DNA from: Streptomyces sp. CB01881
GTDB taxonomy: Bacteria > Actinomycetota > Actinomycetes > Streptomycetales > Streptomycetaceae
Length of the DNA: 59,195 nt
Direction of reading: 5' to 3'
Assembly (NCBI RefSeq): GCF_002953255.1
Contig: NZ_CP026498.1
Location: 11,214,777-11,273,971 of the forward strand
The notes under the pieces are model-generated. The model saw only the letters and a program-made list of their open reading frames with translations. It ran no database searches and had not been told where the DNA came from. Position 1 is the first letter of the stretch; every line of letters starts with the position of its first letter. Positions 1 through 8,651 of this stretch are shown piece after piece. Position numbers and translations under genes: made by a program.

Positions 1-158
1 TTCCCTCCTCCCACCACGACGCCGAAGCCGCAGGAGTCTGGCTCGTCCTCGTCGGCGCCAGCCCCCAGCTCCTCCACCTCATGGCGCTCACCGGCACCGA
101 CGAGATCTTCACCCTCCGCCCCCACCTGCGTGCCACGCGGCCGCCCCGCTCCCCATGA
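1..158 (+). CDS. STAS-domain protein, C-terminal part only
   Basis: An open frame runs in from the left edge and stops at TGA 156-158. The residues (GVWLVLVGASPQLLHLMALT, then a DEIFTLRPHL-like end) resemble the last helix and strand of STAS anti-sigma-factor antagonists, which usually end near such a segment. STAS proteins bind anti-sigma kinases or sense small ligands in the cytoplasm. The start and the phosphorylatable serine region lie outside the window, so the exact role cannot be judged. Confidence 0.5.
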   Translation, partial: PSSHHDAEAAGVWLVLVGASPQLLHLMALTGTDEIFTLRPHLRATRPPRSP

Positions 159-302
159 ACCACCCGATGAAACCGCCGGCCCGCTACGCGGTCACCCCGG
201 CGGGCACCGCGGATCACACGCACCACCCGAGGTCGCCGTCGCCCGCTTCACCGGCCGCCGCACCCCCGACGGCCCACCGCTCCACGCCGACGGCGCCGGC
301 CC

Positions 303-563
303 TCAGGGCTGGTCGGGCGGCTCCTCGGGACCGCCGGAAGCGGCGCCGTCCGCCGACGCCTCGTCGGCGTCGCGGACGGTCTGGGCGGCGTCGGCGGTGG
401 CGTCGTACCGTTCGCGCACCGCTGGGTCCTGTGCCGCAGGATCGGGACGCTCCTGCGCCGCTCCGGTGCCGGCCGCACGGTCCCCGTACGACCGGTCCCC
501 CGCGGCCTCGTCCTGGCCGGCGTCCGGCTTCACCCGGCGCTTGCCCCTCGCTCTGGAGACCAC
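303..563 (-). CDS. Small acidic hypothetical protein (86 aa)
   Basis: GTG start at 563 is preceded on the minus strand by a strong GGAGG with five bases of spacing. The product begins with a short basic stretch (SRARGKRRVK) and then becomes rich in Asp, Glu, Ala and Gln, ending in EEPPDQP. It has no membrane segment or signal peptide and no domain I recognise; it is probably largely disordered. It stands alone, divergent from the ligase gene downstream. The ribosome site is the main argument that it is a real gene. Confidence 0.5.
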   Translation of the reverse strand: MVSRARGKRRVKPDAGQDEAAGDRSYGDRAAGTGAAQERPDPAAQDPAVRERYDATADAAQTVRDADEASADGAASGGPEEPPDQP

Positions 564-771
564 CTGTTCCTCCCCGATACCCGGTCCACGGTGTTGGCAG
601 GGCCCTCGCATCACACGGTACGAGGCCGGTCGGCGGCGACGGTCCAGGCACGCGGCGCGCCGGGCTCGCGACGACACGTCCGGCGGTGCACGTCGTACCG
701 CCGCACTCGCGGCCCCCGACGAGGCACGGGTCCGCAGGTTCCCGTGCCCCGTCGACGGGTAGCCGCCGGAG

Positions 772-1863
772 GTGCTCACCATCGGCGTCGAGGAGGAATA
801 CCTCCTCATCGACTCGGTGACCGGTATGCCCGTCACCCGCGCGGCCCGGGTCCGCAGCGCCGCCGGGCTCCAGCCGGCTCTGGGAGACGACGAGGTCCAG
901 CGGGAGCTGAGCCAGGCCCAGCTGGAGGTTGCCACCCCGGTCTGCCGGACCCTGGATGAGGTCGGCGGTCACCTGCTGCGCCTGCGCCACACCCTGGCGC
1001 AGGCGGCCGAGGACTGCGGGTGCCGGCTGGCCGCCACCGGATCCGCCCCCTTCACCGACCGCCTGGCGGTTCCCATCACACCGACCCCGCGCTACCGGCG
1101 GATGCGCCGACAGGCCGCCGCAGTCGCCGACGAACAGCTCATCAACGGCATGCACGTCCACGTCGGCGTCCCCGACCGGGACGCGGGCGTCACCGTCCTC
1201 GACGCGCTCCGCCCCTGGCTTCCCCTGTTGATCGCGCTGTCCGCGAACTCCCCGCTGTGGCAAGGACGCGACACCGGCTTCGCCAGCTGGCGCACCGTCG
1301 TCTTCGACCGCTGGCCCGTGTCCGGGCTGCCGCCCCACTTCGCCGGCGCCGCCGACTACGACCGGCGTACCCGCCGCTTGCTCGCCGCCGGCCTGATCGA
1401 CGACACCGGCCAGGTGTACTGGCAGGCCCGCCTGTCCGAACGGTATCCAACCATCGAGGTACGGGCCATGGACGTCCAGCTCCGCGTCGACGAGGCCGTC
1501 CTGATCGCCGGCCTCGTCCGTGCCCTCGCCGTCCACGCCTTGGACCATCCGCCCGTCGACGAAGGCGACCCGCCCGAGTTCCTCGGCGCCGCCGCCTGGC
1601 ACGCCGCGCGCCACGGCACCACAGGACGCTTGTACGACCCGCTCACCGGCCGGATCGCCCCCGCCCGTGAAGTCACCGACGGGCTGCTGGCCCACCTCGA
1701 GGCACCACTGCGCGGCAGTGGCGACCACCGGCTGGCCGTCCGGCTGCTGGAACGCCTGCACGGCGAGGGGAACGGTGCGGTCCGCCAGCGGCGGGAGCTG
1801 CGACGCAGAGGCCGGAACGGTCTGATCGGCATGATCAGGGGTGAGACGGTCGGCACCCGGTGA
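772..1863 (+). CDS. Carboxylate-amine ligase, YbdK / glutamate-cysteine ligase 2 family
   Basis: The 363-aa product opens with the family signature TIGVEEEYLLID and carries the GMHVHVGVPD metal/ATP-site motif near residue 127, then NSPLWQGRDTGFASWR. Length matches the family (about 360-380 aa). These enzymes form a peptide-like bond between a carboxylate, often glutamate, and an amine at the cost of ATP; the actual substrate of most actinobacterial members is unknown. The GTG at 772 is the only sensible start, because an in-frame stop lies at 760-762 and the motif begins four residues in; the GGAGG there overlaps the start. It is monocistronic. Confidence 0.88.
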   Translation: MLTIGVEEEYLLIDSVTGMPVTRAARVRSAAGLQPALGDDEVQRELSQAQLEVATPVCRTLDEVGGHLLRLRHTLAQAAEDCGCRLAATGSAPFTDRLAVPITPTPRYRRMRRQAAAVADEQLINGMHVHVGVPDRDAGVTVLDALRPWLPLLIALSANSPLWQGRDTGFASWRTVVFDRWPVSGLPPHFAGAADYDRRTRRLLAAGLIDDTGQVYWQARLSERYPTIEVRAMDVQLRVDEAVLIAGLVRALAVHALDHPPVDEGDPPEFLGAAAWHAARHGTTGRLYDPLTGRIAPAREVTDGLLAHLEAPLRGSGDHRLAVRLLERLHGEGNGAVRQRRELRRRGRNGLIGMIRGETVGTR

Positions 1864-2053
1864 CGCCCGCCACCGGAGGGTCTGCGGCGGTTACGGCCCG
1901 AACAGGCCGGATGGCGCCGGCGCCCCGGTGCTCGGCCCCGGTCGGCCGCCCGGGCCCTCTGCCGTCGCGGCGACGAACGTCCCCGTTTCGCGGACAGGGA
2001 TACGGAGAGACGCGGGAGGACGAGTCCTGCTACGGGCCCCATGAGGAGTGACG

Positions 2054-3238
2054 ATGAAGGCCTTGACCTGGCACGGCAGGCGGGATGTCCGTGTCGACAC
2101 TGTTCCCGATCCGGCGGTCAAGGATCCGACCGATGTGATCATCAAGGTGACCACCAGCGGACTGTGCGGGTCGGACCTCCATCTCTACGAGGTCCTCGGT
2201 CCCTTCCTCGACGTCGGCGACATCCTCGGCCACGAGCCCATGGGCATCGTCCAGGAGGTCGGGCCCGAGGTCACCGCCGTGCGCGTGGGCGCCCGGGTGG
2301 TGATCCCGTTCAACGTGTCCTGCGGAACCTGCCACACCTGCGGACAGGGCCTGCACTCGCAGTGCGAGACCACCCAGGTGCGGGAGTACGGCAGCGGCGC
2401 CTCGCTGTTCGGCTACACCAAGCTCTACGGACAGGTCCCCGGCGGGCAGGCCGAGCTGCTGCGCGTCCCGTTCGGGAACACCCTGCCGATCGAAGTGCCT
2501 CACGGGCCCGAGGACGACCGTTTCGTCTTCCTCTCCGACGTGCTGCCCACCGCGTGGCAGGCGGTGGAGTACGCGGCCGTGCCCGAGGGCGGCAGCCTCG
2601 TCGTCCTGGGCCTGGGGCCGATCGGCGACATGAGCTGCCGGATCGCCCTGCACCGCGGCGCGGCCCAGGTGATCGGCGTCGACCTGGTCGGCGAACGCCT
2701 CACGCGGACGCGACGCCGGGGCGTGCACGTCCTGGACCTGCGCGAGCACGGCAAGGACCTCGCCGACGTCATCCGCGGCCTCACCGACGGCCGCGGGCCG
2801 GACGCGGTCATCGACGCGGTCGGGATGGAAGCCCACGGCTCGCCCGGCGCGAAACTCGCCGCCCAGGCCACCAACCTGCTGCCGAGCGCCCTGGCCGCCA
2901 AGATGATGGAACACGTCGGCATCGACCGCCTCCACGCCCTGTACCTCGCCATCGACATCGTGCGACGCGGCGGCACCATCTCCCTCTCGGGCGTCTACGG
3001 CGGCCAGACCGACCCGCTGCCGCTGCTCACCATGTTCGACAAGCAGATCCAACTCCGCATGGGCCAGGCCAACGTGCACCGCTGGGTCGACGACATCCTC
3101 CCCCTGCTCACCGACGACGACCCACTGGGTGTCGACACCTTCGCCACCCATCACGTCCCGCTCGACGACGCCCCCTCGGCGTACGAGATGTTCCAGAAAA
3201 AGCAGGACGGCGCGGTGAAGGTGCTCTTCAAGCCCTGA
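2054..3238 (+). CDS. Zinc-dependent alcohol dehydrogenase (medium-chain, formaldehyde-dehydrogenase-like)
   Basis: A 394-aa NAD(P)-dependent medium-chain dehydrogenase. Catalytic zinc ligands are visible as Cys38 (GLCGSD) and His60-Glu61 (GHEP). A structural zinc loop has four cysteines (SCGTCHTCGQGLHSQC), and the Rossmann motif is GLGPIG near residue 190. The long central insertion is typical of the glutathione-independent formaldehyde dehydrogenase branch. ATG 2054 is preferred over GTG 2048 because GAGGAG lies five bases upstream of it. An SDR gene starts 53 bp downstream and is probably cotranscribed. The substrate cannot be told from sequence. Confidence 0.88.
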   Translation: MKALTWHGRRDVRVDTVPDPAVKDPTDVIIKVTTSGLCGSDLHLYEVLGPFLDVGDILGHEPMGIVQEVGPEVTAVRVGARVVIPFNVSCGTCHTCGQGLHSQCETTQVREYGSGASLFGYTKLYGQVPGGQAELLRVPFGNTLPIEVPHGPEDDRFVFLSDVLPTAWQAVEYAAVPEGGSLVVLGLGPIGDMSCRIALHRGAAQVIGVDLVGERLTRTRRRGVHVLDLREHGKDLADVIRGLTDGRGPDAVIDAVGMEAHGSPGAKLAAQATNLLPSALAAKMMEHVGIDRLHALYLAIDIVRRGGTISLSGVYGGQTDPLPLLTMFDKQIQLRMGQANVHRWVDDILPLLTDDDPLGVDTFATHHVPLDDAPSAYEMFQKKQDGAVKVLFKP

Positions 3239-3291
3239 GCACCCGTCACGCCGCCCCTGTCGACGAAAGCCCCGAACCCCAGGAGTCCGCC

Positions 3292-4272
3292 ATGACCGCA
3301 CGACCCCACCGCTTCACGGGCCGCACCGCCCTGGTCACCGGTTCCTCCCGGGGGCTCGGCCTGCTCGTGGCCCGGGAGCTGGCACGCCACGGCGCCCGGG
3401 TGATGCTCTGCGCCCGCGACGCGGACGCCCTCGACCGGGCCGAGCGGCAGCTGCGAGCCGACGGAGCCGACACCGCCTCCCTCAGCTGCGACATCACCGA
3501 CCCCGAGACCCCCCGCCGGCTCCTCTACGCGGTGCACGAACGCTTCGGCCCCCTCGACATCCTCGTTAACAACGCCGGAATCATCCAGGTCGGACCCCTG
3601 GAGACCATGCGCGAGGAGGACTTCCGCCAGGCCATGGAGACCATGTACTTCGCACCGCTGCGCCTCACCCTGGCCGCCCTTGCCGACCTGCGGGCCAGCG
3701 GCGCCGGCACGGTGGTGACGGTCTCGTCGGTCGGCGGCCGGATCCCCGCCCCGCACCTGCTGCCCTACGTGGCCGCCAAATTCGCCGCCGCGGGCTTCTC
3801 CCAGGGCCTGCGGGCAGAACTCGCCGGGACCGGGGTGAGCGTCACCACCGTCCTGCCGGGGCTGATGCGCACCGGATCGCACACCGCCGCACGCTTCCAC
3901 GGCCGCCCCGGAGCCGAGTACGCCTGGTTCGCCGCCGCGGCCTCCATGCCGCTGCTGTCGGTGAACGCCGAACGCGCCGCCCGCGCGATCGTCCGGGCGG
4001 CCGAGCGTCGCCGCCCCGAACTGGTGCTCACCCCCGCGGCCAAGGTCGGTGTCCGGCTGCAGGGGCTCGCGCCGGCCACCACAGGGCGGCTGCTCGCCCT
4101 GGCCGCCCGGACCCTGCCCGCCGCCGGTGACCGGCCGCGCCACGACGTCCAGGGCTCCCGCGCGGCGGAGCAGTCCGACCTGCCGGCGTGGGTCACCGCC
4201 CTCGGGGACCGGGCCGCCTCGCGGTTCGCGGAGCCTCCAACACCGACAACGACATCCGGTTCACCCTGCTGA
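3292..4272 (+). CDS. Short-chain dehydrogenase/reductase with chimeric C-terminus
   Basis: Classical SDR features: TGSSRGLG cofactor loop near residue 15, NNAG near residue 92, and a catalytic Ser with Tyr-x-x-x-Lys (VSSVGG ... YVAAK). ATG 3292 has AGGAG six bases upstream. The 326-aa length includes an SDR core plus a C-terminal extension common in actinobacterial members. The last ~15 residues (PPTPTTTSGSPC) are read from DNA that in another frame encodes the remnant of a different protein, so the natural 3' end seems to have been replaced at a deletion junction. The catalytic core is intact. Confidence 0.85.
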   Translation: MTARPHRFTGRTALVTGSSRGLGLLVARELARHGARVMLCARDADALDRAERQLRADGADTASLSCDITDPETPRRLLYAVHERFGPLDILVNNAGIIQVGPLETMREEDFRQAMETMYFAPLRLTLAALADLRASGAGTVVTVSSVGGRIPAPHLLPYVAAKFAAAGFSQGLRAELAGTGVSVTTVLPGLMRTGSHTAARFHGRPGAEYAWFAAAASMPLLSVNAERAARAIVRAAERRRPELVLTPAAKVGVRLQGLAPATTGRLLALAARTLPAAGDRPRHDVQGSRAAEQSDLPAWVTALGDRAASRFAEPPTPTTTSGSPC

Positions 4273-4586
4273 CCTTCGACACCGCGGAGCACGCGGGCCC
4301 CGCCTTCGAGGCGATGGTGACGTCGCTGGAGAAGGACGACGCCAATGCGCACCGGATCAGCCTGAAGGCGGCCGCCGACCAGTGGCAGGGCTTCGAGAGG
4401 CCCGCCGAGTCGGGCGACTCCGCGGGCGGGGCCGTCGCCTCGGTCATGGCACTGCGGGTCGGCTCCGTCGTCGCCCTGATCGAGCTCGACGAGGACGAGC
4501 GCGACCACAAGACGCTGCAGCAGTTCACCGCCCTCCAGGCGGACCGGATCAAGAAGGTCCTGCAGGGCACGAACCCGGACGCCTGA
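4230..4586 (+). pseudogene. C-terminal remnant of a sensor-like or lipoprotein-type protein
   Basis: An open frame encodes a well-composed segment (NTDNDIRFTLLTFDTAEHAG ... ERDHKTLQQFTALQADRIKK) ending in NPDA. It resembles the C-terminal half of secreted or sensor-domain hypothetical proteins of streptomycetes. There is no start codon or ribosome site in a suitable place, and the 5' part is replaced by the end of the SDR gene. I read it as the surviving 3' end of a gene lost by deletion. Confidence 0.5.
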
Positions 4587-4663
4587 CGCCCCCTGACGGC
4601 CCCCGGGCCGGCGGTGGCCGTGGTGCATCGAAGGACCCGCCTGGTGCCGCGAGCCCCTCGACG

Positions 4664-4701
4664 CCGCCGGCGGTGCCGTGTCCGCGCGGCACCGCCGGCG
4701 G
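4664..4701. terminator. Stem-loop terminator between converging genes
   Basis: A perfect 15-bp inverted repeat (CCGCCGGCGGTGCCG and its complement) with an 8-base loop lies between the remnant on the plus strand and the 577-aa gene on the minus strand. There is no U tract, as usual for streptomycete bidirectional terminators. Confidence 0.65.
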
Positions 4702-4745
4702 GTCGTTCCCGTCTGCGGAGCGGGCCCGGTCAGGCCGGGCGTGCG

Positions 4746-6479
4746 TCAGCCGGCGGCGCGGGCGCCCGGGGTCTTCGCGGCGGCGGGGCGGTCCGGTGCC
4801 GGGTGTGCGCGCTGCGCCCGGTGGGTTGCGGCGAGGGCGGTGACGATGCTCTGCGTCCAGGACAGCCGCACGCGCAGCCGGGTCGCCGGGTCGTCACAGG
4901 CGGGGTGCCCGAAGGCCCCGTCGGCGCTCTGCTGGGAGAGGAGGAAGGCGACGGCGTCACGGGTGATGCGGTGGTCGGCCCATCCGGCGGCCGTCAGGTC
5001 GCGGACGATGCCGGCGAGGCGTCCGAGGTGGTAGGTGCGCCGGGCGTCGGAGAGGTCGGCGGCGAGGGCCTCGGCGGCCCGCGACGGGTCCCCGGGGGGC
5101 TGGGGGTCGGCGGGGGCGGGGCCGGGTGGGATCAGTCCGAGGTCGGCCAGGCGCTGGATGCCGGGCCTCGCCTGTGGGGGGATGTGCGGGAGGTCGGCGA
5201 CGGCGGCGGCGGTCCGGGCGAGGAAGGTGTCGAGGGAGCGGCAGGCGATGCCCAGTTCCCGCAGTCCGGAGGCGAACTCCCCGACCACCTCGATGCCGTG
5301 GGCCTGCCAGGTCTCGCCGCCGGCGGCGTCGGGGTCCAGGTCGGTGAGCAGGCGCGCGAAGTGGTGGAGTGCGCCTCGGGCGAGTTCACCGCGGCCGACG
5401 GCGCTCGCGCCGAGGGCGGCCGCGGCCGCGGCGGGCAGTCCGACGTCGGGGCCGAAGCGGGTGCTGGCGTCGGCGAGCCACCGGACGGCGCTGTGGATCG
5501 GGCCGTCGAGGTCGGGGGCCGGCCGGCGTGTGCCGGGGCGGGGCCGGTGCGGGAGGCGGGGGCTGCGCTCCAGGAGCGCGGCCAGGGCGGCGACGACGGT
5601 GGTGTGGTAGCCGGTCGCCCACCGCCTGAAGTGGTCGTCACCGGCGGCCAGTTTCGGGTGGACGATGCCGGGCGGGCCACCCACCCGGCCGTCCGGTTCC
5701 TGGACGGAGGCGAGGAACTGCCAGGCGAGATCGGCTTCCTGGGAGTCCCTGACGCCCAGGCACCGCAGGCAGCACAGCAGTTCCCCGACCAGGTCGGCGT
5801 TGCGCCGGGCGCGGGTGAGCACGAGCAGCGCTTCGAGGAGTTCGACCGCCTCGGCGGGCTCGAACCCGCTGGGCCACCGCGGTCGGCGTAGGCCGAAGTC
5901 GGTGGCGTAGAAGACGGTGTGGGTGATGGCGTAGATGTCGCGGTCGGCGAGTTTGACGACGTTCGGCCGGTTGCACAGCAGCGTGAACGGCAGGACCTCG
6001 TCCATGGCGGGCAGGTCGTGGCCGATGCCGCACAGCTGAAGGGTGTGCAGGAGGTCCAGTTGCCGGTAGGGGATCCGCTCGAACGCGGCCGCGTAGCCGC
6101 CGGCCGCGGCCTGTTCGAGGATCCGCCGGAACGCCGTGTCCTCGCGGCCGCACAGCCGCAGCGCGGCGTAGGTGCCGGCGTACAGGAGGAGCGCGGCCTC
6201 GTCGCGGGCGGCGAGTTCACGGTAGGAGGGACGGGCGGTGATCTCCTGGACCTGGTCCAGGAGTGCGGTGTAGTCGCCGTCCAGCGGGGTGGGGTCGAGT
6301 CGGGCCCGCAGGCCGACGAGGAACGCCGTCTCGATCAGCGCCTTCCGGGCGAACAGGACGCCGTCGGGGTCCGCGCCGGCCGGGTCGATCAGGGCGCGGC
6401 GCGCAGCGAGCCAGGCGATGGCCCGGGTCTCGACCGCGCGCCGGTTCCGTGTGCCGTTGCCGGGTTGCGTGATGTTCAT
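4746..6479 (-). CDS. Large alpha-helical protein, possibly DUF6895-type (577 aa)
   Basis: ATG 6479 has GGGAGG seven bases upstream, which decides the start over an in-frame ATG six codons earlier. The protein is almost entirely helical, without signal peptide or membrane segments. It contains helix-pair repeats and a QQSADGAFGHP motif near the C-terminus of the sort seen in alpha/alpha-toroid folds. It may belong to the uncharacterised DUF6895 family, but I cannot confirm that. The short gene just upstream (stop 6543, 63 bp away) has its own good ribosome site, so the two look like an operon encoding a small and a large partner. Function unknown. Confidence 0.65.
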   Translation of the reverse strand: MNITQPGNGTRNRRAVETRAIAWLAARRALIDPAGADPDGVLFARKALIETAFLVGLRARLDPTPLDGDYTALLDQVQEITARPSYRELAARDEAALLLYAGTYAALRLCGREDTAFRRILEQAAAGGYAAAFERIPYRQLDLLHTLQLCGIGHDLPAMDEVLPFTLLCNRPNVVKLADRDIYAITHTVFYATDFGLRRPRWPSGFEPAEAVELLEALLVLTRARRNADLVGELLCCLRCLGVRDSQEADLAWQFLASVQEPDGRVGGPPGIVHPKLAAGDDHFRRWATGYHTTVVAALAALLERSPRLPHRPRPGTRRPAPDLDGPIHSAVRWLADASTRFGPDVGLPAAAAAALGASAVGRGELARGALHHFARLLTDLDPDAAGGETWQAHGIEVVGEFASGLRELGIACRSLDTFLARTAAAVADLPHIPPQARPGIQRLADLGLIPPGPAPADPQPPGDPSRAAEALAADLSDARRTYHLGRLAGIVRDLTAAGWADHRITRDAVAFLLSQQSADGAFGHPACDDPATRLRVRLSWTQSIVTALAATHRAQRAHPAPDRPAAAKTPGARAAG

Positions 6480-6542
6480 CGAAGGGCCTCCCGGCATCGT
6501 GCGGCAGCGGTGGGTGGGTTCAGTCGACGGTGGCGGGTGGGT

Positions 6543-6749
6543 TCAGGCGGTGGTGCCGTCGGCGGCGTCGGCGACCTGGTTGGCGACGACGAGGACGTAG
6601 CGCTCCCAGGCCAGGACGTAGCCGGCGACGTCGTCGAGCTGGCCGACCTGGTCGACGACGCGCGCCAGCGGGAGGGAGAGGTCGACGAGTCCGCTGGTCC
6701 TCAGGAAGTCCAGGGCCTTGCGGGCGTCGACGGGGGGCGGGCAGGACAT
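6543..6749 (-). CDS. 68-aa hypothetical protein, partner of the 577-aa gene
   Basis: ATG 6749 is preceded by GGGAG with seven bases of spacing, which sets this start inside a longer open frame. The 68 residues start MSCPPPVDARKALDFL and contain LPLARVVDQVGQLDDVAGYV and WERYVLVVANQVADAA, predicting two or three amphipathic helices. There is no signal peptide and no Cys/Ser/Thr-rich core of the kind seen in lanthipeptides. It is the first gene of a two-gene unit with the large helical protein. It could be a small binding partner or a modified peptide; neither is shown. Confidence 0.6.
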   Translation of the reverse strand: MSCPPPVDARKALDFLRTSGLVDLSLPLARVVDQVGQLDDVAGYVLAWERYVLVVANQVADAADGTTA

Positions 6750-7531
6750 GGCGTTGCTCCCATCAGTGGGTGAGGCAGATAGGAGGATTGTCACGAAGGG
6801 TCGTCGCGGTGTCACTGGCAGTGTCTGCCCGAACATGCGGCCGACCGGCTGACGGCCTTCTGCCGTCGGGCCGCGAAGCCGCAAACGGGCCGAACGGGTG
6901 ACACCTCGCGGGGTCGGGCGGGGGGCGCACGATGGTTCGCCCACGCCCCATGAGGGTGGGAGCGCGGCCGGGCGCGAGGCGGTCTCACCCGAATGCCGCA
7001 CCGGGGTGCGCTGGTGCGCACGGGATCGGCGCAAACCCGAATTGCAGTCATGCAATCCTATTTTCCGCGTATTGATGAGACGTCTGCGCCGTCCTCCGGC
7101 ATGGTGTCGCAGACCTTCCGGGCTGCGCCCCGATGTGCCGGGTTCACTCCGCCGCGGCTTGCCCGCCACCTTTTCCACTGTGGCCCGTGCGGCTGTCTTT
7201 CCCGTGAGGCGCCGAGCTGCGGGCGGCGGACATCGGTATTCTGATTCCGTTCGAAAGCGCCTCGACAGAGCGCGCCATCTCTCCATTGCCGGTGCGGCGT
7301 CCCCCTCCGGCGACGACCGAATTCCCCCTTCGACGGGCGCCGGCCGGCGAACTCCGGACTGGTTTCGGCGCCTCCGGCCGCCCACGCGGCGAGCCTTCGC
7401 AGCCGGACAGCCGCTCTCGCGGCCCTCGACCCGACGACCCCACGGGTCAGATCCGGAACGCTGCGGCGCCCCACCCGGCGCCGACCTCTTCGGACCTGAC
7501 CGTCAGCCAGACCACCGAAAGGAACACGAAA
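6750..7531. other. Long divergent intergenic region
   Basis: No convincing gene in either strand. It must hold the promoters of the minus-strand 68-aa/577-aa unit and of the plus-strand secreted protein. The middle part, around 7030-7080, is unusually AT-rich for this DNA and contains a dyad listed separately. Confidence 0.5.
7041..7056. promoter_or_regulatory. Dyad ATTGCA-N4-TGCAAT, possible operator
   Basis: A perfect 6-4-6 inverted repeat sits beside an AT-rich run (CCTATTTTCC) in the divergent intergenic region. This is the right size for a repressor half-site pair. Which regulator would bind is unknown. Confidence 0.35.
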
Positions 7532-7987
7532 ATGGCTCTTCCCCGACTGGGCAACCGGACCGTCATGGCGGCTGCGAGCCTCGCCCTCGGCGTCCTCCCG
7601 CTCGCTGCGTGGCCCGCCGTTGCCGTTTCCGGCTCCCAATCCGCGAGCCTGGCAATCGGACCGGTGCCCGTCCCGCACGTCTCCGTCTCGGCGTGCATCG
7701 ACGCCACGTGCGTCTCGACTCCGGCGCTCACCAGCGTGAAGCTCGTCGCCACCGCGACGGTGACGGGCGGCCCGCTCCCCGCGGTCGTCCTCACCCCGGC
7801 CGCCTGCCCGAACGGCGGCCGGGGAGTCGCAGTCCGGGTGACCAGCCTTCAGCGCGTGACCGCCACGATCAGCGGGACGGTCTCCGGCACGACCACCAGC
7901 GGCCCGGTCAGCATCCCCGTGGGGCCCGTCACAAAGACGATCTTCCCGGGCACCCCCGGCGTGCTCGTGTCCGCCTGTACGGGCTGA
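7532..7987 (+). CDS. Small secreted protein (151 aa)
   Basis: ATG 7532 follows a GAAAGGAA ribosome site. The N-terminus is a Sec signal peptide: a basic start, the hydrophobic stretch VMAAASLALGVLPLAAW, and AVA as a plausible cleavage site. The mature part of about 120 residues is rich in Thr, Val, Ser and Pro with four scattered cysteines (ACID, TCVS, ACPN, SACTG), which suggests a beta-rich exported domain with two disulfides. No known family recognised. A strong stem-loop follows the stop. Confidence 0.7.
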   Translation: MALPRLGNRTVMAAASLALGVLPLAAWPAVAVSGSQSASLAIGPVPVPHVSVSACIDATCVSTPALTSVKLVATATVTGGPLPAVVLTPAACPNGGRGVAVRVTSLQRVTATISGTVSGTTTSGPVSIPVGPVTKTIFPGTPGVLVSACTG

Positions 7988-8039
7988 CGCGCCCCGCCCC
8001 CGGGACGTGGGGATGACCCGTGAGCGGGGGCGGTAGCAG

Positions 8040-8079
8040 GGGCGGCCCGCTCGGCGACTCGACGCCGGGCGGGCCGCCC
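8040..8079 (+). terminator. Stem-loop terminator after the secreted-protein gene
   Basis: GGGCGGCCCGC and its complement pair, followed by a wobble and a further four pairs (CGGC/GCCG), giving a 16-bp stem with an 8-base loop about 50 bp past the stop at 7987. Confidence 0.65.
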
Positions 8080-8160
8080 TCCGGAACCCGGCCCGGCTAC
8101 CGGTGACACCCGCGCGGGGCTCTCACCGGGCGGGCCGGGGCTTCACGGCGGCGCGTGGGT

Positions 8161-8625
8161 CAGCCGATCGGCAGCCGGCGCGAGACCGTGTCACTCGGCT
8201 TCGACTCCCTGGTGTCGCCGTCGTAGAGGGCGTTGCGCAGTTGGATGAGACCCGTCTCGCGCATGTCGTGGCCGCACTGCGCCCACCGGCCGGCGCCGTA
8301 GGGGTTGCGGCATCCGCCGGAGCGGCCTAGTCGGTGCGCCAGAGGCCGACCGCGAAGTGGCCGTCCTTCGCGAGGTCGAGCACGCGCACCTTGGCGTCGG
8401 CCTGGTCGCGAGGAGTGCTCCCCCGTGCCCGGCCTCCCCCGGCGCCGCCCGCCGGGGCGCTCAGCTGCTGACGCGCGTATAGGTGAGGAACACCGCGCCG
8501 CCCTTGAGAACGGTGTGGTCCGCGAGTGCCCAGGCGCGCGGGTCGAAGACGGCCCTGTGCCGTGGCGCCGTCGGCGAAGAGCTCGGCTCCGGTGACGGAG
8601 CCGCAGGCATCGCCAAAGGGCAAGG
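8161..8625 (-). pseudogene. Degraded hypothetical gene in several frames
   Basis: Read on the minus strand, three consecutive pieces of good protein sequence lie in different frames and each ends in a stop: VTGAELFADGAT followed by AVFDPRAWALADHTVLKGG; DAKVRVLDLAKDGHFAVGLW; and NPYGAGRWAQCGHDMRETGL. Their order and strand agree with one ancestral gene broken by frameshifts and a deletion. The original function is not recognisable. Confidence 0.4.
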
Positions 8626-8651
8626 CCGCGGCCTTGCCCGTCTCGCGGGGG

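Noticed and set aside
4614..5891. Plus-strand open frame of 425 codons opposite the 577-aa gene
   Set aside because: Low-complexity Gly/Ala/Val/Arg translation, no ribosome site; the minus strand has balanced composition and a strong ribosome site.
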